NCBI RefSeq assembly: GCF_039541075.1
Contig: NZ_BAABFN010000007.1
Coordinates: 124,001-188,000 of the forward strand
Length of the DNA stretch: 64,000 nucleotides
DNA from: Compostibacter hankyongensis
GTDB lineage: Bacteria > Bacteroidota > Bacteroidia > Chitinophagales > Chitinophagaceae
Direction of reading: 5' to 3'
The translations under genes were made by a program, and so were the position numbers. This document shows, piece by piece, positions 33,756-44,122 of the stretch. A model generated the notes under the pieces. That model made no database searches. It saw only the letters and a list, made by a program, of their open reading frames with translations, and was not told the origin of the DNA. The stretch's first letter is position 1, and the number at the start of each line of letters is the position of its first letter.

Positions 33756-36700
33756 ATGACACACACTTTACGACCTATAAGGTGGTATGGAGCAATACTG
33801 CTGTTTCTTGGCGCCATACCCCTCAACCTCCGGGCCCATGCTTTTTCTGATCCCGGGGACAGGGCGGCCGCGATATCCGGCGTATGGTCTTCCCCGTTAG
33901 GCGCCCTGCCTTATCCTGTTGCCGGAAAGATAATGCCGGAAGATCCTGTGCCGGTGAAGGGTATAGTAAAGGACAAAACCGGCAGTCCCCTGGCCGGCGT
34001 AACGATACAGGTAAAAGGAAAATCCGTCGGCGTGGTGACCGATCCGGATGGGAAGTTTGCGCTGGCTGCGGAACCGGAAGACTCCCTCGTGATCTCCTAC
34101 ATCGGATATGAAACCCAGGTGCTCCGTGTCGGCAAGACCTCCGACCTGGCCATCACCCTGGATGCGCTGAGCGGCAGCCTCAACGAAGTAGTGGTGGTGG
34201 CGTACGGGCAGCAGAAGAAGGTGACGGTCACCGGTGCGGTATCTTCCGTAAATACCGATCAGCTCCGGCAGAGCTCTTCGGCCAGTCTCGCCAATGCACT
34301 GGCGGGGAGATTGTCCGGTCTTACTTCCATACAGTCGGCAGGCGGACAGCCCGGTCGCGACGACGCCACCATGTATCTCCGCGGCGCCGCCACCACCAAC
34401 GGTACCGCGCCGCTGATCCTGATCGACGGGGTGCCGCGGGACAATATCCGGACGCTGGATCCCAATGAAGTGGCTTCCGTTTCCGTACTGAAAGACGCTT
34501 CGGCCACGGCGGTATTTGGCGTCCGCGGGGCCAACGGGGTGATCCTCATCACTACCAAACGCGGCTCTGCCGGAAAGACCCAGCTGAACATCAATGTAGA
34601 GCAGAGCTTCTCTTCCTTTACCCGTGAACCCGAACGGCTGCATTCCCTTGAATATATGAAGCTGAGAAACGAAGCGGCGGCCAACGACGGCATCGCCGAA
34701 CCGCCGTTCAGCCAGGAAGTGATGGACCGCTATGCGAACCCCCTGGCCGGCCTGGATCCTTCGGACCCGGATTATGCCCAGCAGGCCGCGCTCCGGAAAT
34801 ACATGTACCCGGATCACGATTATTACCGCGAATATATTGCTCGTTATTCTCCGCAGACGCGGGTTAACCTGGGCGCCAGCGGGGGTACCGCCAAGGTAGC
34901 CTATTTTGTAAACGCCGTTTACCTGCACCAGGGCGGCAACCTGAAAACCGAACCCGAATCGAACCTGGGCTATGATCCCTCGTCCTGGATGGACCGTTAT
35001 AATTTCAGGGCCAACCTGGACTATAACATCAGCAGCTCTTTTAAAGCCTTTCTGAATATCGGCAGCTATATCGAAAAAGTGAACATGCCCGCTGCATGGC
35101 TGTATGGCGACGATACCAACTGGATGATGCGGGATCTGCTCTACCAGGCGCAGACCATCCTGCCGATCACGCCCGGTCCGACCACCCTGCCGGGTTACGG
35201 CATTGAAGCGGGGCAGATCGTGGATCCGGGCTATCTGGACCGTTCGGCCTTCGAGATCATGAACCGGATGGGCTACCGGAATGAGGTACGATCCAACCTC
35301 AATACTTCGCTGGGGATGGAATGGGATCTCGGTAATACGGTGACCAAGGGGCTGAGCCTAAAAGGAATGATCTCCTATGATTCCAAGGCCACTACCGCCA
35401 CCCAGGGCAGGAAATCCGAAAGACTTTATCTGGCCAATGTCGATCCGGCAACCAACACCCTGAATTACGCGGTAAAGCGGGCCGACGAAGACCTGCTGGC
35501 CCTGGTGAAAGGCGCCGATTCCCGTTATAACATCAACCTGCAGGCTTCGCTCAACTATAACCGCTCTTTTGGAAAACATGACGTGGGCGGAATGCTGCTG
35601 GCGCAGCGCGATAACTGGGAATCTACCGGAGGGGAGTTGCCGTTTAATGTGGTCGGGCTGGCTTCCCGCTTTACCTATGCCTATGACAATCGTTATCTGG
35701 CCGAAGTGGATATGGGGTATAACGGTTCCGAGCAGTTTGCCCCCAGCCGCCGGTTCGGGTTTTTTCCCGCCGTATCCGCCGGCTGGGTGATCAGCAACGA
35801 GGCCTTTCTGAAAGGCAACCGGACGCTGACCAACCTGAAGCTGAGGGCCTCCTACGGGAAGGTGGGCAATGATATTCTGGGCGCAACAAGGGAGACGAGC
35901 CCGCGCTTCCTTTATCAGAGCGATATTACCCTTGGCGTTCCCGCTCCCTTTTCCAGTCTGGGATTGGGTCAGTATGTTAATATGGGACTCTTAGGCAATC
36001 CCGATATCACCTGGGAGCTTTCCGAAAAGCAGAATTACGGTATCGATATCGGGCTTTTCTCCGACCTGAGCCTCTCGTTCGACTACTATCTGGAGCACCG
36101 TACCGATATCCTCATCACCCGGGGCACCGTACCGGAATTCCAGGGGGTGCCGCTGGGCAATATTCCCAAGGTCAATATGGGACGGGTGAAAAACCAGGGT
36201 TATGAGATCGAGCTGACCTATAACAAGACCATCTCCAAGGACCTGGCCATAACCGTGCGGGGCAACTATGGCTACAACCATAACATCGTGGAATTTGTGG
36301 ACGAGCCGCAGCGGGATGAGACCTATGCCTACCGGTACCGGACCACCGGCTTCCCCATCGGGCAGGCCTGGGGGTATAAGATCGATTACAGCAACGGGAA
36401 CGGCTACTTCAACACGCAGCAGGAGCTGGATGACTACCTGTCCCATACCACCTACAGCTTCGGGGCTCCACGGCTGGGCGACTTTAAGTACGTGGACCTG
36501 AATAAAGACGGCGTGATCGACGACAAGGACCAGGCGCCGATCAAATACTCGAGCATCCCCGGCATCATCTATGGTCTTTCTTTTTCTGTGCAGTACAAAG
36601 GGTTCAGCCTGACACCTTTCTTCCAGGGCGTAGGCCGTTATTCCACCAACTATGCGGATCAGGGGGTATATGAAAACATCAAGAACGGCACCTACTTCAG

Positions 36701-37037
36701 CTACCAGAAAAACGCCTGGACCCAGGAACGGTATGAAAACCATGAAAAGATCACCTACCCGGCCCTGAGCACGCATACGACGACCAATCACCGGGCCAAC
36801 GATTTCTTTATCATGGACCGTTCGTTTATCCGGCTGAAGGATATCGAGCTGGCCTATACGCTTCCCGCCGGCGTCCTGAAGAAATACGGGGTACAGCAGA
36901 TCCGGTTTTACATCAGCGGACAGAACCTTTTTACCTGGGATAAGCTGCGGATGAACCACCTGGATCCGGAGAACAGCGACCCTATCGGTTATCCCGTGAC
37001 CAAGATGACCAATTTCGGGGTCAACATCACCTTATAA
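33756..37037 (+). CDS. SusC/RagA-type TonB-dependent receptor 1
   Basis: 1093 residues from ATG 33756; an upstream TTG is less likely. Signal peptide, then a CarboxypepD_reg-like domain (about 65-135; VKGIVKDKTGSPLAGVTIQVKG), the SusC box EVVVVAYGQQKKVTVTGAV (about 143), a plug domain with VLKDASATAVFGVRGANGVILITTKRG (landmark, about 245-270), and a 22-strand barrel ending with the usual aromatic tail (TNFGVNITL). There is no STN domain, so it should not signal through an anti-sigma factor. It forms a complex with SusD1, 18 bases downstream, to import oligosaccharides across the outer membrane with TonB energy. Confidence 0.95.
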   Translation: MTHTLRPIRWYGAILLFLGAIPLNLRAHAFSDPGDRAAAISGVWSSPLGALPYPVAGKIMPEDPVPVKGIVKDKTGSPLAGVTIQVKGKSVGVVTDPDGKFALAAEPEDSLVISYIGYETQVLRVGKTSDLAITLDALSGSLNEVVVVAYGQQKKVTVTGAVSSVNTDQLRQSSSASLANALAGRLSGLTSIQSAGGQPGRDDATMYLRGAATTNGTAPLILIDGVPRDNIRTLDPNEVASVSVLKDASATAVFGVRGANGVILITTKRGSAGKTQLNINVEQSFSSFTREPERLHSLEYMKLRNEAAANDGIAEPPFSQEVMDRYANPLAGLDPSDPDYAQQAALRKYMYPDHDYYREYIARYSPQTRVNLGASGGTAKVAYFVNAVYLHQGGNLKTEPESNLGYDPSSWMDRYNFRANLDYNISSSFKAFLNIGSYIEKVNMPAAWLYGDDTNWMMRDLLYQAQTILPITPGPTTLPGYGIEAGQIVDPGYLDRSAFEIMNRMGYRNEVRSNLNTSLGMEWDLGNTVTKGLSLKGMISYDSKATTATQGRKSERLYLANVDPATNTLNYAVKRADEDLLALVKGADSRYNINLQASLNYNRSFGKHDVGGMLLAQRDNWESTGGELPFNVVGLASRFTYAYDNRYLAEVDMGYNGSEQFAPSRRFGFFPAVSAGWVISNEAFLKGNRTLTNLKLRASYGKVGNDILGATRETSPRFLYQSDITLGVPAPFSSLGLGQYVNMGLLGNPDITWELSEKQNYGIDIGLFSDLSLSFDYYLEHRTDILITRGTVPEFQGVPLGNIPKVNMGRVKNQGYEIELTYNKTISKDLAITVRGNYGYNHNIVEFVDEPQRDETYAYRYRTTGFPIGQAWGYKIDYSNGNGYFNTQQELDDYLSHTTYSFGAPRLGDFKYVDLNKDGVIDDKDQAPIKYSSIPGIIYGLSFSVQYKGFSLTPFFQGVGRYSTNYADQGVYENIKNGTYFSYQKNAWTQERYENHEKITYPALSTHTTTNHRANDFFIMDRSFIRLKDIELAYTLPAGVLKKYGVQQIRFYISGQNLFTWDKLRMNHLDPENSDPIGYPVTKMTNFGVNITL

Positions 37038-37055
37038 TTTTCAAACTGATCAACC

Positions 37056-38954
37056 ATGAAAAGAGGATATATTACCTTATTGGTCCTTATAGCGCTGGGC
37101 CTGCTGGGCTCCTGTAAAAAGGCCCTGGATATGGCGCCTGACGGTAAGCTGACGCTGGACCAGGTCTTTGCAGATAACGATAAGGTGAGTGCGTTTCTGA
37201 ACACCTGCTATACCAATATTCCCGATAAAGGGGTAAGGTATTATTTCTGGTGCCGGGGGCCGGTGGAATGGAGCGACGAGGCCTGGGATACCGATGCGGA
37301 AGCCGAACCCTCGCTGATGTCCGGCCGTATGTACAACGGGGATGCTTCCGCAGGGAACCACCCCGCCACCAATATAAGCGCCGACGCCGGGAACGGGGAT
37401 TACTGGGCCCGGTACTGGAACGCCATCCGCAACTGCACCTATTTCCTCAGCCGGATTGATGAGGCCACGGTGAACAGCGAAAGCGACCGCAGCCGCTGGA
37501 AGGCGGAAGCGCATCTGCTAAGGGCCTACTACTATTCCGAGCTGCTGAAATGGTTTGGGGCCGTGCTGCCCATAGAACGTGAACCCTATAATTTTACGGA
37601 TGATTTTTCCGGAGAAAAGAAAGCCACCTATTATGAAGTGGTACAGTTCATCACGGAAGACTGCGATTCAGCCCTGGCCAGTCCCGATTTGCCCTGGAGG
37701 ATAACCGTGGCGAATGAAGGCGGTCGCGTGACAAAGGCCCTGGCCGAAGCCATTAAGTCGAAGATGATCCTGTTCGCAGCCAGCCCGCTGAACAATGCGG
37801 GTAAGGATCTCTGGGAAGAGGCCTACCAGGTGAACAAGACCTCCCTGGCCAACTTGCGGAGCCACGGATATGCCCTGTACAACAAGGTGAACTTCCCGCA
37901 GACCTATCTTTCGGATATTGCCTTTATCGGGCCGGACAAGAACCAATATGCCGCCCTGTATAATGAATACTTCACGCAGTCCATGCAATATTCTTCCAAC
38001 CCGGTGGATAAGGAGACCATCTTCCAGAGCCGGGGTGGTCAGGGGAATATATGGGATATCGACGGTATCGGCGCGCAGGACGGCTACAAATCCGGCACCT
38101 GTCCCTCGCAGGAGCTGGTGGACGCCTATGAAACGATCGACGGGCAGCCGATTCTCGACCTGAAAAAGCCTTATCTGGACGATAAGCATCTGCAGCCGAA
38201 TTACAATCCCAAGAACACCCTGTACGATCCGCAAGATCCTTATGCCAACCGTGATCCGCGTTTCTATGCCTCCATCTATTACAACGGCTCCAAACGGAAA
38301 TGCCTCTGGGGATTTGCGGAAGTGCCCGAGTCGCATGAGAACTATCCCGCCGGCATCGGCAACCGGACCCGTATCATCGCTACGTATGTGGGAGAGCCGC
38401 AGACCGGCATTGACGCCAGCACGCGGAAGGCTACCCGTACCGGCTATTATGAACGAAAGTTCCTGCATCCCAATTCCGGCAACGACAACCCGGTAGCCGG
38501 AGCCTACTGGAAATATTTCCGCCTCGGAGAAGTGATCCTGGATTTTGCGGAGGCGGCTGCCGAAGCCGGCCATCTGGCCGAAGCCGCCGCAGCGGTTAAC
38601 GAGATCAGGGAAAGGGCAGGCATGCCGGATCTGCCCACGGGTCTCGCCCAGGATGAGCTGATCCTGCGGGTCCATCATGAGCGCAGGGTGGAGCTGGCCA
38701 TGGAGGAGAACCGGTACTTCGATGTGCGGCGCTGGTCCAAGCCGGGCGAGGACCTTGCAGCGACGGATCGCTGGATCACCGGGGCGGAGATCAAACGCAA
38801 TGCCGACGGAAGCTATACTTATGGCCGCCGGGTGGTCCGCTCCACCGAACGGAAATGTTATACCAGCAAGTTCCTCTGGCTGCCCATACCGCTCAACGAG
38901 GCCAACCGCATGATGTCCATTACCGGGGAGAACTGGCAAAATCCCGGATGGTGA
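37056..38954 (+). CDS. SusD/RagB-type glycan-binding lipoprotein 1
   Basis: 632 residues; lipoprotein signal with lipobox LGSC. SusD-like N-terminal TPR part (AHLLRAYYYSELLKWFGAVLPI) and C-terminal RagB part ending RMMSITGENWQNPGW, both typical. It acts as the surface lid of SusC1 and binds the oligosaccharide. It is longer than the usual 500-600 residues because of extended loops around 330-470. Immediately downstream of SusC1, so one operon. Confidence 0.94.
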   Translation: MKRGYITLLVLIALGLLGSCKKALDMAPDGKLTLDQVFADNDKVSAFLNTCYTNIPDKGVRYYFWCRGPVEWSDEAWDTDAEAEPSLMSGRMYNGDASAGNHPATNISADAGNGDYWARYWNAIRNCTYFLSRIDEATVNSESDRSRWKAEAHLLRAYYYSELLKWFGAVLPIEREPYNFTDDFSGEKKATYYEVVQFITEDCDSALASPDLPWRITVANEGGRVTKALAEAIKSKMILFAASPLNNAGKDLWEEAYQVNKTSLANLRSHGYALYNKVNFPQTYLSDIAFIGPDKNQYAALYNEYFTQSMQYSSNPVDKETIFQSRGGQGNIWDIDGIGAQDGYKSGTCPSQELVDAYETIDGQPILDLKKPYLDDKHLQPNYNPKNTLYDPQDPYANRDPRFYASIYYNGSKRKCLWGFAEVPESHENYPAGIGNRTRIIATYVGEPQTGIDASTRKATRTGYYERKFLHPNSGNDNPVAGAYWKYFRLGEVILDFAEAAAEAGHLAEAAAAVNEIRERAGMPDLPTGLAQDELILRVHHERRVELAMEENRYFDVRRWSKPGEDLAATDRWITGAEIKRNADGSYTYGRRVVRSTERKCYTSKFLWLPIPLNEANRMMSITGENWQNPGW

Positions 38955-39009
38955 TCGATACAACTATTCATGACTGATAATGATAAAACAGATGAAACCG
39001 AGCATGATA

Positions 39010-39032
39010 ATGCCTATCACTTCAAGAGGCAT
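39010..39032 (+). other. hairpin between SusD1 and SusC2
   Basis: ATGCCT (39010-39015) and AGGCAT (39027-39032) form a 6-bp stem with an 11-nt loop in the 129-base gap before SusC2. There is no T-run, so it is not a classical terminator; it may be a leader structure of SusC2. No clear promoter was found in this gap. Confidence 0.3.
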
Positions 39033-39053
39033 GTTAATTTATACGAGGTTCCA

Positions 39054-39090
39054 TCTGACCATTAAAAAACGAAATATTGACAGATGAAAC
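39054..39090 (+). promoter_or_regulatory. recurrent A/T-rich leader before SusC2
   Basis: Starts TCTGACCATTAAAAAAC and ends AAATATTGACAGATGAAAC, the ATG at 39084 being the start. It is almost the same as the leader at 3516-3552 and similar to 55741-55777. Confidence 0.55.
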
Positions 39091-42000
39091 ATATTTCTAT
39101 CCTTAACATCACCATGCTGCTGATCCTGGCTATGATAGGATGCCTGCCTTTGTCGGTCAGGGCGCAGGATTCTTCTGCCGCCATACAGGGGGTGGTCAGC
39201 GACCCGTTCGGGAAACCGTTGCTGGGTGTACTGGTCAATTCGGGTAACGGAAGGAACGGTACTTCCACCGATGCCGGTGGAGCCTATACGCTTACGCTCG
39301 ACGACGGGAGCGATGTGCTGATCTTCTCAAAGCGGGGATACCTTATTCATAAAACAGCCATCGGCGACCGGAAAGAGATCAACATCAGCCTCGAACGGGA
39401 TGTGCATAAAAAAGACGAGGTGGTCGATCTCGGTTATACCACCCAGCTGCGTAACGAAGTATCCGGCGCCGTGGCGACGGTAAGCGGAGAAGAGCTGGAG
39501 CGCGCTCCTGTAGCTAACTTTACACAAACCCTGCCCGGCCGCCTGCCGGGCCTGACCACCCAGGAGGTTTATTCCGAATTATCGCGCGCCACCACCAATC
39601 TCTATATCAGGGGACTTTCCGCCGCCCGGGACAACGGCCCCCTGGTGGTGATCGACGGCATCGTCAACGCCTATAACAGCAACCAAAGCCTGGAATATAT
39701 TTCTCCCAACGAGATCGAATCCATTACCCTGCTGAAGGATGCATCCACAGAAGCGCTTTACGGGATAGAAGGGGCGAACGGGGTAATCGTAGTAAAAACC
39801 AAGCGCGGCCGGAAAGGAAAGCTGCAGGTATCGGCGCGGTTTGATCAGTCTCTGCAGCAGGTCACCACCCGTCCTGCCTTTTACAGCGCAGCTGATTATG
39901 CTACAATGCGGAACCAGGCTGCGATAAACGACGGGGAAACGCCGTTCTTTACCGATGAACAGATTGAAAAATACCGCTCCGGAAACGATCCGAGCTATCC
40001 GAACAACAACTGGTATGACCGCTATATGAAGGACTTTGCCGTTATGCAACGCGTGGGGGTTAACGTTACAGGCGGCGACGACCGGATACAGTATTTTTCC
40101 AACCTCAATATCATGCATCAGGGCGGGCAGTTCAAAACCGACCAGACCCGTTACAACCCGAATGCAAACGACGTTTGGGTAAACTACCGCTCCAATGTGG
40201 ACATGAACATCAACCGTTACCTGAAGGCCTATGTGCGGCTCAGCGGCAACATCAAGCGGGAGCGTACGCCCGGGAAAAGCAACGAGGACGTGTACGGCAG
40301 CATCTTCAAGATACCGTCCAATATGTACGGTCCCGTTACCCCGCCCGTACTGGACGATACGGGCGGCATCGCCGATCCGGGCGGACAGGTGCTCACTACC
40401 CAGCAGGTGAACGACCCCACCTACGGGATGCTGAACCGGACCGGTTATGTCCGTCATACTGTAACCAATATCAGCTCCCAGTTCGGGCTGGACCTGGATA
40501 TGGGCTTTCTGACCAAAGGGCTGAGCCTGAGCGGCGTGTTTGCCTATCAGACCAACTCGGTAGGCAGCCTGTCCACCACGCAGGATTATGAGCGCTGGAC
40601 GAGAACGGACGACCTGGAGACGCTGGATTTTGTGAAAAAGGGCGGAGAGACCAATACGCCGCTGGCCTACAGCAAAAGCCATTCTTATTACTATCACCTC
40701 AGCTATAATGCCCGGCTGAATTACAACCGTACCTTCGGCCGACATCAGGTGAGTGGTATGGCCTATGCCTTTTACCAGAACCTGACCAAGGCCGATGTAT
40801 CCTCCCCGCTGCTGCTGCCGTATAACCGGCTGAGCTCAGGGCTGGAAGGCACTTACGGATACGACGGCCGGTATTTTGTAAAGCTGGATGTCGGCTATTC
40901 CGGTTCTGAGCAGTATGCCCGGGATAAGCGGTTTATAGCCACTCCCGCCGTGTCGGCGGCCTGGGTGCTCAGCAACGAAACTTTTCTGAAAGGAGTAAGC
41001 TGGCTCAGCAATCTCAAGCTCAGGGCTTCCTACGGGAAAACGGCCAATGACCGGAGCGACCTGGCGCGTTTTGCTTATCTCGATGATATCCGGGTAACGC
41101 GCGGCGGACCACTGGCTTATCTGCAATACTATATCGACGAGGGACTGAAAGGCAATCCCGGTATCCAGGCCGAAGTATCGAAGAAAATGAATTTCGGGAT
41201 CGATATCGGATTGTTCAACGCGCTGTCCGTTTCCGTGGATGTGTTCCGGGAGCGGATGGACAACATGATCGTAGAGGATTCTTCCGCTATTCCCGCTTAC
41301 CAGGGTATTCCTCTGGAGGATTATCCGGGAACCAATACCGGCGCCTTTGAAAACAAGGGTTATGAGATCTCCGTCACTTATGACAAAGTTCTTAGCCGGA
41401 ACCTGAGCTTTTCTGTAGGAGGGATGCTGAGCTATGCCAGGAATACCGTTCTGGATGTCAATGAGCCTCCGAAAACGGAGGATTATACCTATAAAAAGTG
41501 GAGGGAGGGATATGCTTACGGACAGCAGTTCGGCTACCTCGTCGACTACAGCAACGGGAATGGCTTTTTTAATACAAAGGCGGAGCTGGACAACAGTCCC
41601 GCTTACAGTTTCGGGCAGCCCCGGCTGGGCGACCTCCGATACCGGGACCTGAATAACGACGGAATTATTGATGAACGCGACCAGGCTCCCGTAGGAACGG
41701 GCCTGCTGCCCCGCGTGGTGTATTCCATGTCTGCAGGCGTTACTTACCATGCGTTTGAGCTCAATGTGCTGTTCCAGGGCGTAGGGGATTATTCCACCAT
41801 GATGAACGGTACCGGTATCTGGGAAACCGATTACGACGGCGTCTTCGGAGCGCTGCATGCCCATGCCTGGACGGCGGAGCGGTATGCGAACCACGAGAAG
41901 ATCACCTGGCCCGCGCTTTCCCTCAACAAAAGCGTCAGCCAGGAGCTGAGTGATTTTGTCAATTATAACCGGGCTTATCTGCGGCTGAAAAATGTAGAGC

Positions 42001-42188
42001 TCGCCTATACGCTGCCGGCTTCCCTGTCGAAAAAAATATCGATGGATCAGATCAGGGTGCTGCTCAGCGGACAGAACCTGGTTACGTGGGATAAAATGAA
42101 GTCAAAGGATTTCGGACCGGAAGGCGGGGGATACCTGTCGTTTCCCGTTTACCGGGTTTATAACATAGGCGTCAATGTAACCTTCTGA
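39084..42188 (+). CDS. SusC/RagA-type TonB-dependent receptor 2
   Basis: 1034 residues; signal peptide (LILAMIGCLPLSVRAQ), a CarboxypepD_reg-like domain (about 28-98), then a divergent box DEVVDLGYTTQLRNEVSGAV instead of the usual EVVVVGYG, a plug with TLLKDASTEALYGIEGANGVIVVKTKRG-type sequence (about 215-245), and a beta-barrel ending VYNIGVNVTF. No STN domain. Together with SusD2 it forms an import complex. The barrel is clearly diverged from SusC1, suggesting a different glycan fragment. The gene has its own leader but no CAG box. Confidence 0.95.
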   Translation: MKHISILNITMLLILAMIGCLPLSVRAQDSSAAIQGVVSDPFGKPLLGVLVNSGNGRNGTSTDAGGAYTLTLDDGSDVLIFSKRGYLIHKTAIGDRKEINISLERDVHKKDEVVDLGYTTQLRNEVSGAVATVSGEELERAPVANFTQTLPGRLPGLTTQEVYSELSRATTNLYIRGLSAARDNGPLVVIDGIVNAYNSNQSLEYISPNEIESITLLKDASTEALYGIEGANGVIVVKTKRGRKGKLQVSARFDQSLQQVTTRPAFYSAADYATMRNQAAINDGETPFFTDEQIEKYRSGNDPSYPNNNWYDRYMKDFAVMQRVGVNVTGGDDRIQYFSNLNIMHQGGQFKTDQTRYNPNANDVWVNYRSNVDMNINRYLKAYVRLSGNIKRERTPGKSNEDVYGSIFKIPSNMYGPVTPPVLDDTGGIADPGGQVLTTQQVNDPTYGMLNRTGYVRHTVTNISSQFGLDLDMGFLTKGLSLSGVFAYQTNSVGSLSTTQDYERWTRTDDLETLDFVKKGGETNTPLAYSKSHSYYYHLSYNARLNYNRTFGRHQVSGMAYAFYQNLTKADVSSPLLLPYNRLSSGLEGTYGYDGRYFVKLDVGYSGSEQYARDKRFIATPAVSAAWVLSNETFLKGVSWLSNLKLRASYGKTANDRSDLARFAYLDDIRVTRGGPLAYLQYYIDEGLKGNPGIQAEVSKKMNFGIDIGLFNALSVSVDVFRERMDNMIVEDSSAIPAYQGIPLEDYPGTNTGAFENKGYEISVTYDKVLSRNLSFSVGGMLSYARNTVLDVNEPPKTEDYTYKKWREGYAYGQQFGYLVDYSNGNGFFNTKAELDNSPAYSFGQPRLGDLRYRDLNNDGIIDERDQAPVGTGLLPRVVYSMSAGVTYHAFELNVLFQGVGDYSTMMNGTGIWETDYDGVFGALHAHAWTAERYANHEKITWPALSLNKSVSQELSDFVNYNRAYLRLKNVELAYTLPASLSKKISMDQIRVLLSGQNLVTWDKMKSKDFGPEGGGYLSFPVYRVYNIGVNVTF

Positions 42189-42205
42189 CATAAAAATATT
42201 TACGA

Positions 42206-43972
42206 ATGAAAAAGTATAAAATCATCATCGGCTCCCTGCTTGTCCTGGGGCTGTTCTCCTGTAACAAGCAGCTGGACCTGCCCAGCGACGGACGCATATC
42301 GCTGGACCAGGTTTTCAGCGATTATAACCGGACAAGGGGTTATCTCAATTCCTGTTACGGATATTGTCCGGCGCCGACCATAGACCGCGCTTCTTTCACG
42401 GATGAGGCGGAAGATGCGGATGACGTCACTGCCGGCTCAAAGTTTGCCGCATGGTATAGCGGAAGCGTAACCTCCACCAATTATGCTGAAAATTCGGCGG
42501 ACGGCAATCCCTGGACAACGTTATACCAGGGTATCTATAAATGCAATAATTTTATTCAGAACATCAGAACTGCCACGCTGCTGGTTTCTGACGAAGAAAA
42601 GGCCGGATGGGTGGCGCAGGCCCATGCGCTGCGGGCGCTGTATTACCTGCAACTGATCAAGCGTTACGGAGGCGTGCCGATTTTTGATCAGCCTCTCGGG
42701 CTGGATCATGATTTTTCCCAGGATAAACGGGCTTCTTTTTCCGAGGTGGTGAAGTTTATCCTCGCGGATTGCGATACGGCCCTGAAAGTTCCCAATACGC
42801 AGCTGGGTTTTTCCTGGAATATCTACGACAACCAGTTCGGCATCATGACACGTGCAGTGGCTTACGCCATCATGTCCGAGGCGGTAACCTATGCCGCCAG
42901 CCCGCTCTGGTCCGACGGTACCTACAGCTGGGCCGACGCTGCGCAGATCACCGGGGAAGCTTTACGGCAATGCCTGGCCAACGACTACAAGCTTTTTGAC
43001 GAGGTGCCTGCGGGCGATGTGGCCCAGAATGCCTATGCGCTCTATTTCTTTACCAGCTCAAACGACCAGCGCGCGGTGGATAAGGAAACCATCTACCAGG
43101 CTGGTGCACAGATGCAGATATGGAGAGACGCCGGCCTGCCTACCAACCCCGGCATGATCAAGGCAGGACCCTGTCCCACGCAGGAGCTGGTGGACAGCTA
43201 TGAGATGGCTAACGGGGAAGCCCCTGTTAGCGGCTATAGCGACGGCAACCATCTGGAGCCGGTCATCAACGCCGCGTCAGGTTATGATAAGAATGATCCC
43301 TATGCCGGCCGCGATCCCCGGTTTTATGCTTCCATCTATTATAACGGCGCCGTACGCAACCTGGATCAGCCCTCCGGGAAAAAGGTGGAGACCTATGCCG
43401 GCGGAGCGGAGGCCCAGTCGGCTACCAACCTTACCCATACCCGTACCGGTTACTACCTCCGGAAATTCAACAATTATAAATCGGGACAGAACAATAATGC
43501 GGACGGCGCCATAAGACTGTTCCGCCTGGCCGAGCTGTACCTGAATTTTGCCGAATGCGCTTACCAGTCGGCCGGTCCGGATGTCCCCGTGACTATCGAC
43601 GGCTGGTCCATGACGGCCAAACAGGCGGTGGATGCGGTCAGGGCCAGGGCAGGCATGCCGCCTTTCCCTTCCGGCATGACCCGGGCGGCCTTTGAAAAGA
43701 AATACCGCAACGAACGCCGCGTGGAATTTGCCTTTGAAGGACAGCGGTTTTTTGACGTGCGCCGCTGGAAGATCCTCGGTACAACGGATAAACTCGTGAC
43801 CGGCATGCGGATCACCAAAGACGGATCGGAGCTGAAATATACCCGCTTTAAGTTCAGCAACCGGGCCAGCGCGGCAGACAAATACCTGCTTTACCCCATC
43901 GACCAGGACGAGGTGAATAAGGTGATCGGTCTTACCGGTGAGGACTGGCAGAATCCCGGATGGCTGGATTAG
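42206..43972 (+). CDS. SusD/RagB-type glycan-binding lipoprotein 2
   Basis: 588 residues; lipobox LFSC at the end of the signal. N-terminal helical part has AQAHALRALYYLQLIKRYGGVPIF, C-terminal part ends VNKVIGLTGEDWQNPGWLD, both SusD signatures. Located 17 bases after SusC2. The leader reads AAATATTTACGAATGAAAA, related to the leader before SusC2. It binds the glycan at the cell surface for SusC2. Confidence 0.94.
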   Translation: MKKYKIIIGSLLVLGLFSCNKQLDLPSDGRISLDQVFSDYNRTRGYLNSCYGYCPAPTIDRASFTDEAEDADDVTAGSKFAAWYSGSVTSTNYAENSADGNPWTTLYQGIYKCNNFIQNIRTATLLVSDEEKAGWVAQAHALRALYYLQLIKRYGGVPIFDQPLGLDHDFSQDKRASFSEVVKFILADCDTALKVPNTQLGFSWNIYDNQFGIMTRAVAYAIMSEAVTYAASPLWSDGTYSWADAAQITGEALRQCLANDYKLFDEVPAGDVAQNAYALYFFTSSNDQRAVDKETIYQAGAQMQIWRDAGLPTNPGMIKAGPCPTQELVDSYEMANGEAPVSGYSDGNHLEPVINAASGYDKNDPYAGRDPRFYASIYYNGAVRNLDQPSGKKVETYAGGAEAQSATNLTHTRTGYYLRKFNNYKSGQNNNADGAIRLFRLAELYLNFAECAYQSAGPDVPVTIDGWSMTAKQAVDAVRARAGMPPFPSGMTRAAFEKKYRNERRVEFAFEGQRFFDVRRWKILGTTDKLVTGMRITKDGSELKYTRFKFSNRASAADKYLLYPIDQDEVNKVIGLTGEDWQNPGWLD

Positions 43973-44047
43973 ACGGAGTGTCCTGCCGCCCTTCCGTAAA
44001 CAGCGCACTCCTCAGGACCGTTATCCTGACTGCCGGTACGGTCCGGA

Positions 44048-44092
44048 GCAGGACAGCGCAGGATGAGGATATGCGAGGCTTGCCGTAGTTTG
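44048..44092 (+). promoter_or_regulatory. CAG-box promoter, copy 4, before the GH99-like lipoprotein
   Basis: GCAGGACAGCGCAGGATGA (44048-44066), then exactly 21 nt after GGAT the element TAGTTTG (44086-44092) in the context GCCGTAGTTTGAC, which nearly equals that of copy 1. Start codon at 44123. Confidence 0.6.
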
Positions 44093-44122
44093 ACGCTTTT
44101 CTGTTATGCTGAATAAGACAAA

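Noticed and set aside
43996..44034. Inverted repeats after SusD2 (TCAGGA/TCCTGA; GGACCG/CGGTCC) as a terminator
   Set aside because: There is no T-run and the stems compete with each other.
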